Assembly (NCBI GenBank): GCA_012934845.2 | Contig: WNNJ02002219.1 | Coordinates: 124,001-188,000, forward strand | Direction: 5' to 3' | DNA from: Pomphorhynchus laevis | Taxonomy: Eukaryota > Acanthocephala > Palaeacanthocephala > Echinorhynchida > Pomphorhynchidae | Length of the DNA: 64,000 bases | Part shown: piece after piece, positions 45,671 to 56,139 of the stretch | Numbering within the stretch: the first letter of the stretch is position 1 | Layout of the letters: each line of letters opens with the position of its first letter | Program-made: the position numbers and the translations under genes | Notes under the pieces: model-generated | What the model was told of the DNA's origin: nothing | Database searches by the model: none | The model's input: the letters and a program-made list of their open reading frames with translations, nothing else

Positions 45671-48340
45671 ACAAATTAAAGGCAATCATTTGCTATTTTG
45701 TCTTTAAATGTTAATTTCCGAACTTGTTAAATTAGTTCAAGTACGATGTTAATATTCGCGAAAGAAAATTTTTTAACAATTTGTGTATAGTTGTCGTTTG
45801 ATTTAAATATTAATATGCCTTACCCAATCCAATAATTGTTGTTCGATTTAAATACTCAATTCAATGAGTTGTCAGGTTATAATATTCTGATATGAACATT
45901 ATATATGGCAAATATTAATTAAAATTGTCGTTACGAAGTTTATTTTTTCCAGATTCTTTTATTTTCATTCATTTTGAATGCATGAATCTCTTAACTTGAG
46001 ATGGGAATACGCTTTTACAAAATAGATTTTGTATTTATTTTATATTTTAAAATATGAATTTAAAGCTTAAAATATTTAAAATTTTTCGATATGACCGAAT
46101 ATTTAACAAAAATTACGTGCTCCTTAACTAAAACTGTCAATAAATAAAAAAAACGAAAGACAATTTTTTAACTCGATGTCGTTGCTTTATGGATATTTGT
46201 TTCTGCTACAATTATATTGATTCAATTATTAAATCAACGTAATTTCACATTTGAGTCGATTAAAAATTTTCGATCCACAAATAATTCATATTAAATAATA
46301 TTAAATAATATTATATATCATATTATATATTAATAAACAATTTTCTCAACATTTTGGTCAAACATGTTTTATTAGCAATTAACTTTATAAAAAATTTAAA
46401 GATATTATTTTACGTGGTTAGCGTATATTTCTTTTCTAAAAACAATTAAAAACTTTAAATGTAGCTAAATTTCTATGGTAAGAGAACCTCAATCAAAATA
46501 ATCACTTACAGATAATTCCCACGTTTGATTTAAAAAATTGTTCAGGTAAGAACAGGATATCGCATTTGACAATAAATGTCATTCTAACTTGTGTAGATTT
46601 TGTCATTTCGATAACATAAGCAAATGACTGAAAACTTAGATGACAATTGTGATCTGGCAAATTCCCGTTATGAATATAAAAGCAATTAGCTTAAGAAGCT
46701 TGTTTTGATTATATAACCAGCCGTTATTAATAAGCATGTCAACTCTGAAACCAAATAGGATTTACGAAATTGATATCATTTACAAATACAAAGTTTTGAA
46801 GCGAAAATTGACTATTTACAAACCTTTTAATTTTAACTGAGATATTTTAATTGAGACATTATAGATAATGATGCAATGCAATTATGAATTTTTTTACGAC
46901 AATTTTAAGGATTATCAAAAATATGTGGCATTTTATAAGATATGGCATTTTATCTACCATCATAGCTGGCCAATGTCGTTTCAAAAACTCATAGTAAGAT
47001 GCTCAAATAGTAAAACTTACCAGAGCGTATATCAAATATGTAAATTGATACTTTTATTAAAAATACGTTGTTAAAAATATTAAATACAATATGAAAAATA
47101 CGATATTATAACTGTTATAATTTCGTATTAATTATTAGTATAAATATAGTAGTTTATATCATTAAACATTTGATTATTAGCTTAAATTAATTAAACACCA
47201 AGACAAAACCAAACTTTGTTTTGGAAGACCTGCATTAGTGATGACCAGAGACCATTGAAATAATTTTTGGATGAATTTTGATTCGAACCACAACCTCTAG
47301 TTTTTACAAATAAAACGTCTCTGTTGATTTGTTGTCTCTAAATTGCAATTCTAACATTGAAAGGTTTTAATTCTGGGATATTGACGATTTTATTAAATAA
47401 ACACCGATTGAATAATTTAATTTAAAATAGAAATTTCAAATTTACCTGATAAGCTTACTAACAGTCTTCTTTTAAAGAAGTATATCACACTAAAATAAGC
47501 AATTAAATAAGTCAGACTTCACTAAGCCTTCTTTGAGATAACGCTCTTTATGAATTGTTGCAAGCTGACTTATGAAACAAGTAAACATAAATACGAGATA
47601 TGAGCAGATAATCTTAAGACATTTTCCAGCGAATTGTAATTCTATTAGTGATTTAGTTCATTTACGTTTCATGTAAATTGTATAAAAATATGTAATTGTT
47701 AATGTATCCACATTAAATGACAATTTAAAAGCATTTTCATTAAAAGTTAATAATAACTGTTACAGCTGTTGTCTATAGTCGATAATTTATTTTACAGCCC
47801 AACAAAAAGGAGGTACGCATTTATTTGCTATGATAATGAAAAAATCCCACGAAAACGTTTTAATCGAGTGCTGCACTACTCTTCAATACATAAAGGAAAA
47901 AGCTCAATTTAAGCATATTTTGCATGTCTACAGCTGAAAACTGCTGATGAAAACGATGTGTTGTACAGATGATACGATCTTTTAAGGGTTTGTATTGGCA
48001 TCCATTGTTTCAAAAAACATATGGTTTTTAAAGATTATTTCGGAGAATGGAAATATAATAATATTCCCAAAAGGCAGTAATTCAACTGAAATCATTGCCT
48101 AAATTTGCATTTTTAAATTAAAAATATCTAGTCCTAAATATTATCTAATAAAAAATTATAAAAATTTGTAGGAAAAAGCAAATCTCGCGTAATTATAAAA
48201 TTATGCAATTAGTTTGCAATACGAAAGAATAATTTTGTCATTTGGAAACAAACATGTAATGGTCTAAAAATATGTAAACTGGCATTCAAAATTTAAATAT
48301 GTTGTACAATAATACGTTGGGTGTGCACTTATTTTGTACA
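45671..48340. other. 2.7 kb without a securely identified gene
   Basis: AT-rich with some less biased islands. At about 47802-47935 the plus strand is open after an acceptor-like TTTACAG (QQKGGTHLFAMIMKKSHENV, LIECCTTLQYIKEKAQFKHI), which looks coding but is unidentified. At 47955-48030 a further run (RSFKGLYWHPLFQKTYGF) may be a second exon. The frame at 46868-47074 has no recognisable content. Confidence 0.3.
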
Positions 48341-48342
48341 GA

Positions 48343-48553
48343 GCTTTTAAACATTGAGAGAAAATAAATTAAAGAATATGAATCACAAAAGTTCGACTAT
48401 TGCAGTAGTCATTTTCAAGTGTTATTCCCTGATATATACCATGTTCAAGTGTTATAACACTTGAAAGTGCATAACACTTGAAAAGGACTATTGCAATAGT
48501 CGAACTTTTGCGATTAATATTCTTAAATTTATTTTCTTTCGATGCTTAAATGC
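48343..48553. mobile_element. Foldback (MITE-like) element
   Basis: Long imperfect inverted repeat: left arm about 48343-48425, right arm about 48471-48553, roughly 80 bases each. Shared core is AAAAGTTCGACTATTGCA, and arms end in TTTTCAAGTGTTAT. The centre holds a perfect 22-bp palindrome (half-site TTCAAGTGTTA) at about 48444-48465. No open frame. No clear target duplication was fixed at the ends. Confidence 0.7.
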
Positions 48554-48699
48554 TATGTGCAAACTTAAATATATCTGTAAAATGCATAAGGTCAAATCCA
48601 CGGAAGAATTCAAATTAAATACAAATCAATTGATTACTGAACTGGTAAAATCCACTGTAAATGCCTTCTACTAAAGTTTTATTTGAAACTGAACACTGT

Positions 48700-49340
48700 T
48701 TGTGGCAGTTTATACCGTTTTAGAATTTCAGTCGCCGAGGATGCACCCGGAAATAAAATAGGATGATTTATATAAGCATTTTATAAATATTATTGTAGTA
48801 ATAATTTATATTATCTGTAAAGAAAATGAATTTGGAATTATACAATTCTAAATATATGAAAGTATCGAAGGATCTTCAAGGCGATTGGATACCAGAAGTG
48901 GCCAAAGTTCTACAATCGCTTCAAAATCCATAGTACACTTAATTTAACTCCAAACACAGCGAGTGATCTATCGACAAAAATGTTGGAAATTGACAGATCG
49001 ATAGCTATCGCCTTATTGGCTATTCTTGATCTCGGTAATGTTCTTATTTAAAGAACATTTAAAGAACATTTTAAAGTAGCAAGTGAATGGGAATTAAAAA
49101 GTGCCGGGAAAAAAGCAAATATCTTCTAACATCCATAAAATGTCTCGGCTATGAGATATCGTACAATATACTACGACCAGATCCCGATCGCCTGTCTGCC
49201 GTCAAAAGAATTAAAATTCCGAAAGACAAGTTAACAGTACAACGCTTAATGGGATTTTTCGCATACTATATTGGTGAAGTGCATCTGGATCGTATATTGG
49301 GTAGTGGTTATCGTATATTGGGTAGTGGTTAACTTTTAGG
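48700..49340 (+). mobile_element. Old LTR-type (Gypsy-like) retroelement fragment
   Basis: At 49090-49270 the plus strand resembles the end of a Gypsy-type reverse transcriptase (CLGYEISYNILRPDPDRLSA, then RLMGFFAYY). This is a broken fossil fragment. No LTRs were recognised. A 15-base tract (TCGTATATTGGGTAG) is repeated at 49290-49330. Bases 49010-49095 recur at about 51080-51155. Confidence 0.5.
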
Positions 49341-49619
49341 GTCCACGTCCGGGCACCTCTAATTCCGTCGCTCCACTATCTTCTCGGGTGTGCCAGCTTT
49401 TGACAACCGATCAGAAAAGAGAAGTGGCCGTCACATTGCTTTTAGTCTAACCTTCCGACGTAGCTGGTATCAATATGAGTCGTAGAATTTTTTTACCAAA
49501 ACGTAATCTTGTCTCATGTCCTAAATACCTGCGGCATATTTCGATTTAAAATTCCCTCACATCCATCTACGAAAAAGCGATTCCGCGTAGAATCCGCGAT
49601 CATTTAATTAGATGTAATT

Positions 49620-50430
49620 GAATCTCACCAAGTTTTAATGGGTTTGCCAAAGGGCGCTTGGTCTATTTAGCCATTGGTGAAGTGTATCAGTTTTGTCGGG
49701 ATAACAATCATTTACTTGCTGTGGGTGTTTTCCTTGATTTTTCTGCAGCACTTGACCACATCTCCGTTCCCGTCGTTATCTTTTCTATCAGGTTTCTCAG
49801 GTTGCCTGCGAGAATTGTTAATAGGGTAGGGATATTGCTGTACACCAAGCGGTTCTACTATGAGGACGACCCGGATGCACGTCAGTTCTACCCTATTACG
49901 AGTGTGCCTCAAGGTTCACCACTTTTTCCAATCTTATATCTTGCTGCCTCCATCAAACTATATAAAATATTTAAACGTGATCAACATCTAGTAGTATACA
50001 CTGATGATACCACAGCCCTGTTCTCAGGACGCAGGTGCAAAGATGCAGTCTCAGACATCAGCCGTTTCTTTTTAAGATTAAAAGACGTGTTAACCATGTC
50101 CAATCTTATTTTGAACTCATCGAAAACACAGGTGATCGTCTTTCATGGCACCCCTGCCACAAAGAAAAAATTGAAGAGATTAGCACTAAGATATATCCCC
50201 CATTTTTGCAAATCAACCACTCCCCACATTCACAAGTCGAGTAAAATACCTGGGGTTCACCATTACGCTGAACTGGTCAGCGAAAGCTGACCTGAATAGA
50301 CTCAAACGTATTCTGAAGAAAGCTAGGTGGGCCCTGAAACGGACTTAGCATCTGTCGGTGAATGAGAAAACCCAAGAGCGCATGTGGGGTACTTGGGCTA
50401 TCTTGGGATTAGTCTTCTTTTCGAGAGGAC
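49620..50430 (+). mobile_element. LINE reverse transcriptase fragment
   Basis: Non-LTR RT domain, GC-rich against the background. The open frame 49658-50290 reads VGVFLDFSAALDHISVPVVI, then TSVPQGSPLFPILYLAASIK, VVYTDDTTALFSG (active site, YTDD in place of YADD) and LILNSSKTQVIVF. The thumb continues in another frame from about 50235 (VKYLGFTITLNWSAKADLNR, LKRILKKARWALKRT), so a frameshift lies near 50235 and a stop near 50345. The endonuclease part is absent: 5'-truncated. Jockey/CR1/I-like; clade not resolved. Confidence 0.75.
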
Positions 50431-50504
50431 ATCCACAGAGCAAATACTAAGGTTTCTTAAGCTCCTCATCTAACGATTACCGAGCATAGTCCGCCTTGAT
50501 TAAA

Positions 50505-50690
50505 CTATTCGGGGGTGAGAGACCCCGGATGGTTCAGTCGGAATGCGGCGTGTTAGATCGGCTGGAGGGCTCAGATCCCGCTGGAACTGAGGCCTTTGAA
50601 ATTTGTCGGAATACTGGACAAAAGGTTTTGTAGATTTCTTGTACTGTTTTGCTCTTAGCTGTTTTTCTTTTTAGTTATTATCGGTTATAT
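50505..50690 (+). mobile_element. tRNA-like SINE
   Basis: A-box-like TGGTTCAGTCGG at about 50530 and B-box-like GGCTCAGATCCC at about 50568, in a GC-rich 60-nt head (GAGACCCCGGATGGTTCAG), followed by a body running to about 50690. It lies just after the LINE RT fragment. Confidence 0.45.
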
Positions 50691-50699
50691 AGTTATTTA

Positions 50700-51160
50700 A
50701 GAAAATCCTTATTATTTTACATAGCATACATTTGTAAGATAACATATTTGATCACAACATACATTTCGGAGATAAATAATACACAATTTCAAGCTCCATA
50801 ACAGAGTGATGCCGATGCAATGGCCCCAGCGCTGTTAGTCGGGGATGTCGATGCAGAAAGATGAACATACCGTGCGTCAATTGTGGGGCTATAAAATGCT
50901 CTAACAGACCATTACCTAACAAAATCCCTCAAAATGATCTCGAAGACAATCAATTCTCAAATATCAATGAACTTGGTCAGTCGCACCCTTAGTCATCAGA
51001 TTCGATCTTCTCGAATAGCAACCTTTAAACCCAACAAACCAACCCGAAGTCCCATTGAAAGATATTGGCTATCTCGGCTATCACCCTATTGGCTATTCTT
51101 GATCTTGGTAATGTTCATATTTACTATACTTTAAAGTAGCAAGTGGATGGGCCTTAAAAC
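50700..51160 (+). mobile_element. Unclassified repeat debris
   Basis: 50800-51155 is GC-richer. Its end (GGCTATTCTTGATCTTGGTA.. to ..AAAGTAGCAAGTGGATGGG) repeats 49015-49095, so the same old element probably contributed both. The open frame 50934-51134 has no recognised domain. Confidence 0.35.
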
Positions 51161-51399
51161 AATAATAGTACTACTAGATGACATCTCAATTGAACAAGTT
51201 CAATAATCAGGAAAAAATCTAACAGATAGTAAAATTTCGTATTTTCTGGTATTGTGATAATGGTCAACAACCCATATTAAATAATTTGTTTGTCTTTATT
51301 TATATATTATCTTACATATAAGTATTTATTAATGACATTCAACTTTTAAGGACTTTTACCGTTTCAACTTTTTATAAGAAAAAGGGTTTTGCTACGCAA

Positions 51400-51845
51400 A
51401 CAATAATTCATTGAAAACAATGAATTAAGGAAAATGCTGTTAAAATGGTATAAATATAGATTAAATAATAACAATAGAAATAAAATTTACAATTCGTTAT
51501 ATAATAACATAAATGCTTACTTTTGTAAGCTGAGTAATAGTGAAAGCTCGAATATATCTAAGATAAACATTTGGAAAGATTATATATTTGATAAAATTTA
51601 AAATAAAATGAAAATAACAAACAATTATAAAAGGAAAGATCAAATTAATAAAGATATGTAAACAGAACTTACTAAATTAAAGGATAACTATATAATAACA
51701 GCTATTGATAAAGCTAATAATAACTTTGTCTTCATATGCAAACAGCTTTATTATGATATACTAATAAAAGAGGTTAATTCTAATGATTTAAATGTAAATC
51801 TAACATATAAGTGTAGTGATTTATATTTAAAAACAATTATTACAA
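51400..51845 (+). mobile_element. PLE, 5' half of a copy split by a LINE
   Basis: Reads MLLKWYKYRLNNNNRNKIYN, then TKLKDNYIITAIDKANNNFV, FICKQLYYDILIKEVNSNDL: the start of the Penelope-type RT. It ends in AATTATTACAA (51835-51845). The same 11 bases restart the element at 53131, where the LINE insertion ends. Broken. Confidence 0.75.
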
Positions 51846-53130
51846 TTTCTCAATTAAGCTGAGAACATGCCACTCTTCCCATCGACCACGGCGGGCTGGG
51901 AATCTCAAGTGCGTCTACCTTGGCAATTTCTGCGTTCTTGGCGTCTTACTCGGCATGTATTCCACTCACGTTATGCATGTTGCCACCGTCCTTTCATGGA
52001 CCTCTAACAGTCGGAACCGACGAGTCTCATCAGCATGCCTACCTGTAGATCTCTTCGGGCGGTCGTTGGTCCCTAACGTCGAATCATAGTTCACCAGGAG
52101 ATCAGACAATAATAAGTGATGCCACAGCTTCTAAACCAATCTCAAATCGACATTCCACCCAAAAATATTAGACAAGAGTATAAAGCGCTGCTACCTTGGC
52201 CAACCTGAAAAACAGGACTTTGGAGCTTACGGAACTTGCCCGTCTAACTAGTGTTTCATCAGCTGCCGCAGGAGCGTTCCTGCACGCTTTCCATTATCGG
52301 CTGTATAGGCACTATTACCATACAAAACGTTACGTATAGCCATCGCGTTACGTCTCGGCGTCACAGTATGTCAGCAACACTCGTCCATATGTGGGACAAA
52401 ACGGCCAGGGCATACACGGCTTAAGACGTTTTTGTCCTAGCCGTTTTGCTCGACACAGCTGGCCGTTTTGCTTTACACATCTGGCCGTTTTGCTTTACAC
52501 ATCTGGCCGTTTTACTCGACACAGCTGGCCGTTTTGCTCGACACAGCTGGCCGTTTTGCTCGACACAGTATTGTCAACAAGATCATCGCAGACGCACTAA
52601 GGAAATCTCACATTCCTAACCGTCTCGAACGGCTTGGTCTAACAAGATCTGACGGCAAACACACGGATGGCGTGACAATGATTCCATGGCAGAGAGGCAA
52701 ACCCATGTGTTGGGACTTCACCTGCGTCGACCGCTTATCTGCCAGCCATTTAGCCTCAGCAATAGTGAGATCCGGCGTTGTAGCAAACCAGGCTGAAGAC
52801 AGGAAAAGACAAAAATATATTTACATAGAATCCAATGGATATAATTTCTGCCCGATCGCTATTGAGACGTTGGGCGCGATGGGCTTGAACGCATCAGCGT
52901 TCTTCTCAACGCTTGGAAAATTACTGCGCTGTCACTGCGGCGACCCTCAAGCCTGTTCGTATATGATCCAGCGCGTAAGCCAGGCAATACAGATCGAAAA
53001 TGCTGCTTTAGTGCTCGGAACTTTAAGTAGTTATATGCATTCAGGAAGATATGAAATAAATTTTTAGAAAACATCACGTTTTTAGTTTACTTATTGTATT
53101 TCTATAAAAAATTTAATGTATATTAAATAA
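51846..53130 (+). mobile_element. 5'-truncated LINE inserted in a PLE
   Basis: GC-rich LINE 3' part of about 1.29 kb between 11-bp duplications. It begins in the post-RT region (LPIDHGGLGISSASTLAISA, 51885-51945). A degenerate stretch follows, then an open C-terminal domain (52570-53067): LERLGLTRSDGKHTDGVTMI, then WQRGKPMCWDFTCVDRLSAS, NFCPIAIETLGAMGLNASAF, MIQRVSQAIQIENAALVLGT. The conserved pattern DG.T..PW..G..L.WD.TC.D..A is known downstream of the RT in many invertebrate repeats. The 3' UTR is about 60 bases and ends ATATTAAAT without a clear poly(A). Frames change around 52400. Confidence 0.75.
52437..52568 (+). repeat. Six 22-bp tandem units inside the LINE
   Basis: Unit CTGGCCGTTTTGCTCGACACAG, six copies with small changes (two have TTTACACAT at the end, one has TTTTACTC). 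In one frame a unit codes AGRFARHS, the conserved text expected just before the LINE's C-terminal domain (CxxxAGRxxRHSELN in relatives), so the array is an expansion of element coding sequence. A 22-base period shifts the frame with each unit. Confidence 0.85.
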
Positions 53131-53491
53131 AATTATTACAAGTCACTGTTCTATAATGGATAAAAAGAGTATAAAGGTTGAATTAGATAATAAAACTATA
53201 CCTATATTATATTGGAATCCAAAATTACATAAAAATCCAATAAAACCTAGGTTCATATGTAGTGCGTTTAAATGTACATTAAAACCACTTTCTGTTTATA
53301 TGAATAAAATATTTAATGTAATTAAAGCACACTTTAAAAAATATTGTAGAATAATCGAAATTAATACTGGTATAAAACACTATTTCAGTATTAATTCTAC
53401 AAAAGAATTTTTAGAACAGACAAATGGAATAAATTTTCAAAATATAAATACATACCATTTTAGTACTCTAAAATGGTATGTATTTATATTT
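53131..53491 (+). mobile_element. PLE, second half of the split copy, ending in a foldback
   Basis: Resumes the Penelope RT after the LINE: ILYWNPKLHKNPIKPRFICS, then FSINSTKEFLEQTNGINFQN. It runs to 53463 and there turns back on itself: 53440-53463 and 53468-53491 form a perfect 24-bp inverted repeat with loop TACT. Confidence 0.75.
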
Positions 53492-53523
53492 ATTTTTAAA
53501 TAAAAATAAAAATTTTTATTTTT

Positions 53524-53961
53524 TCGTAAGAAATCCTGGACCGTTGTTTACTCAGAACATCTGTGCACTACTATTATATATGCCGTATCCATTAAGGATC
53601 CAACGAGTGCAATGACAATTCACCAACAACCTCTGCCTAGTGTTTAGGTATGGTCCGCACAGCAATTCGATCTGGTAAAGAGCGTAAGCCTAAGTCAATT
53701 AAGCAAAGTGTCGTAAATGCCTTTATTCACAATGTCACACAGGCAACCGAAACGACCAGTGTGTACCTCATTCTACTGGTTAGTGTTGCCGGGTACTCAT
53801 AATTTCGATGCTGAAGTGGTCGTCTAGAAGTGACATGGTGATTGAAAGTCGTGAATCGAAGTCCAGTCTATCAAGCAACACCATTTAGTATAAATGCCGT
53901 ATTTCGTAAGAAATCCTCAACCGTTGTTAACTCAGCACATCTGTTCACTACTATAATATAT
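53524..53961 (+). mobile_element. SINE-like island between direct repeats
   Basis: Two direct repeats of about 57 bases (53524-53580 and 53905-53961; shared CGTAAGAAATCCT, ACCGTTGTT) bracket a GC-richer island. Near its end is a tRNA-like part with A-box-like GTGGTCGTCTAGAAGTG (53818) and B-box-like AATCGAAGTCC (53860). The repeats could be two copies of a unit end or a long duplication made on insertion. Confidence 0.45.
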
Positions 53962-54009
53962 ATTTATATTAATATATATGTATGTATATATACATTAATT
54001 GCTTATTAA

Positions 54010-55350
54010 TAATTACCTATTAAATGTACATTAAAACCACTTTCTGTCTATATGAATAAAATACTTAAAGTAATTAAAGCACATTTTAAAAAATATTACA
54101 AGGTAATCGAAATTAATACTGGTATAAAACACTATTTCAGTATTAATTCTACAAAAGAATTTTTAGAACACACGAAAGGAATGAATTTTCAAAATACGTA
54201 CGATTTTAAGCGATAATAAAGAAGCGTTAGAAAAGTTATTCTCATATTGATATATCAAATATCAAACGCATATCTAACAAAAATTAAACCATCAAGTAAA
54301 TATAAATATATGGATAAAATTGAATTAAAAGAAGCCTAAAATATTTTGATAAATCAGAAAATTTTAAAAGTGGGGGCCATTTGTATTAAGACAAATAAAA
54401 TGTGTTCCAATTGGAGATTAATAGTATCCCAGTTATAGCTGACTTATTTTTAAGATTTATAGAATATGAATTTTTTATAACTGTTTAAAAAATAAATCTA
54501 AATTATATAAAGATAGGAGATATATGTTTCGATATATTGATGATATATGTTTATAACTCTAACAATTTTTATTCAATAAGCGAACATATTTATTTAAGTA
54601 GCCTTATTCTTAATAAAGCCAACTGTGATATTGAAGAAGATATATATTTAGATATAAACATTTAATTAACATCAATTAATACTACTTTCAATTTATATCG
54701 TAAAGATTACATATTTAAATTTACAAGAAACATATTATTGCATGAGCATTCATGCATACCATATAATATAAAATATAATACATTAAATAATGAAATTTTA
54801 AGAATTGCAACAATATGTAATGATATTGTATTTCTTCAAAATCATTTAAATAATTTAATAGATGCATATTTTAAACTAGGTTACTATAAAAATAACATCA
54901 AACAGAAAATAGTAAAATATATAAATCAACACAATAATATAAAGAATAAATTTAAACTCTAAGTGGCAAATTTTTATGGATGGATAATAAATAATATACT
55001 TTGTATTAGAATAAATACCATATTGTTTTATCAGAGGAAATACATCATTAGCATGTATTTGGCCCCGCTGCTATGTTGGGTAGAGGAGTAAGGGGCCGAA
55101 ACCTGATAGCATAGCAGTTCCTCCTGATAACCTCTAATTCTTATTCTGAAACAACGTCTGTTATTTATTAGTCAATTCATAAAAATGACGTTTATTTTAA
55201 ATTTAAATTTTTTATTTTAACTTGATTTAAATTATAAAAAATCTTATAACAATTATTTATTTTAATATTTAATTATTAAATTTTGATTTAGCATTATTAT
55301 GTTTCATTTATTTTTTATTACATTAAATACGTAGACTTAGTTAGCCGATT
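54010..55350 (+). mobile_element. Penelope-like element, longest 3' copy with full tail
   Basis: Starts in the RT (ALKPLSVYM-like text at 54020) and passes the FRYIDDIC active site (54530) in broken frames. It keeps the C-terminal end open at 54738-54962 (NEILRIATICNDIVFLQNHL, NNLIDAYFKLGYYKNNIKQK, IVKYINQHNNIKNKFKL). Then follow the conserved GGATAATAAATAATATACT tract (54979), the hairpin, the pseudoknot, CTCTAATTCTTATTC and the terminal motif at 55327-55350. No GIY-YIG domain. Several breaks. Confidence 0.8.
55038..55117 (+). ncRNA. PLE 3'-tail hairpin plus pseudoknot, reference copy
   Basis: Hairpin AAATACAT (55038-55045) / ATGTATTT (55053-55060). Directly after it, stem 1 is GGCCCC (55061-55066) / GGGGCC (55092-55097) and stem 2 is CTGCTATG (55068-55075) / CATAGCAG (55110-55117). 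Stems 1 and 2 interleave. Loops are 1, 16 and 12 nt, the last being GAAACCTGATAG. The same layout is seen in other copies on both strands. Confidence 0.7.
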
Positions 55351-55359
55351 TAATTATAA

Positions 55360-55740
55360 TATAATAGTAGTATAATATAATTAATTATAATTTAATTCAT
55401 TACAATCGTACTGCTAAAAAAGAATGAGATTTAATCAATTATACTTCATAACTAATCAATGTAAGAGATTATGTGTGTCTAAAAGTGTGTACATAGAAAA
55501 TATCAGACTTTTAATTTTAATCATAAAATAATTACAAATAAATTAGGAATCGTACTTTGCCGGAAATAGCGAGTTATAATAAATTTTATTTCTTGCGTAG
55601 ATGACATTATTAATATAAAATCTTACATATAAGTATTTATTAATGACATCCAACTTTTAAAAACTTTTACTGTTTCAACTTTTTAAAAGACCTATTAAAG
55701 TGTAATTCTGTTTTGCTACGCAAACAATAGTATTTATAAG
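55360..55740. other. Spacer with an element-flank repeat
   Basis: Bases 55615-55735 (AAATCTTACATATAAGTATT, TTTTGCTACGCAAACAATA) repeat 51305-51405, upstream of another PLE piece. They may be an unrecognised part of the element or a shared flank. No gene. Confidence 0.4.
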
Positions 55741-55794
55741 CATTTTCCACAGGATCACGTATGCGGTTTAAAGAATCATCAACCTATTATACAA

Positions 55795-56010
55795 GCATCT
55801 CTACAAGGACCCCGCAAGTAGAGAGGTAAACTACAGCTCTTGCTCACCCGTTATACACGCAGCAGAAACAAACAGTACTCCCGGTGTATCATTGCACGGC
55901 GGTAGCGGACGAAACAATACCAATATGTCAGATAAATCTGGCATGTTGTGAGTCAAGGTGCATGGATTTGGAAATCCATGAAATCAATAAAAGAATTTAT
56001 CAAAGGATCA
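55795..56010 (+). mobile_element. SINE 3' body (family shared with 56140-56370)
   Basis: GC-richer island containing ATTGCACGGCGGTAGCGGAC and TATGTCAGATAAATCTGGCA, which recur at 56275-56335. The tRNA-like head is not clear here. Confidence 0.5.
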
Positions 56011-56139
56011 CCATCACCGATTCTATGATTTCCTAATCACATCAGTGTAAAATATAAATAAAGCTTAAAATACATCTCGGAAAATGGGGTTTCAGAAATT
56101 GATCACATTAAAGGTTTCATACACTGAAGAATTTCTAGC

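Larger units (their letters stand above)
51835..53141. repeat. Target-site duplication flanking the inserted LINE
   Basis: AATTATTACAA at 51835-51845 and 53131-53141. Uninterrupted PLE copies (for example 17433-17445) have this tract once. This shows the LINE inserted into an existing PLE. Confidence 0.8.

Noticed and set aside
47290-47330. tRNA or SINE on the minus strand, from a perfect B box (GGTTCGAATC)
   Set aside because: No A box at a fitting distance and no tRNA-like stems.
55030-55140. Hammerhead ribozyme in the PLE tail (GAAAC and CTGATGA are both present in most tails)
   Set aside because: The boxes are in the wrong order and no stem II or stem III can be formed around them on either strand.
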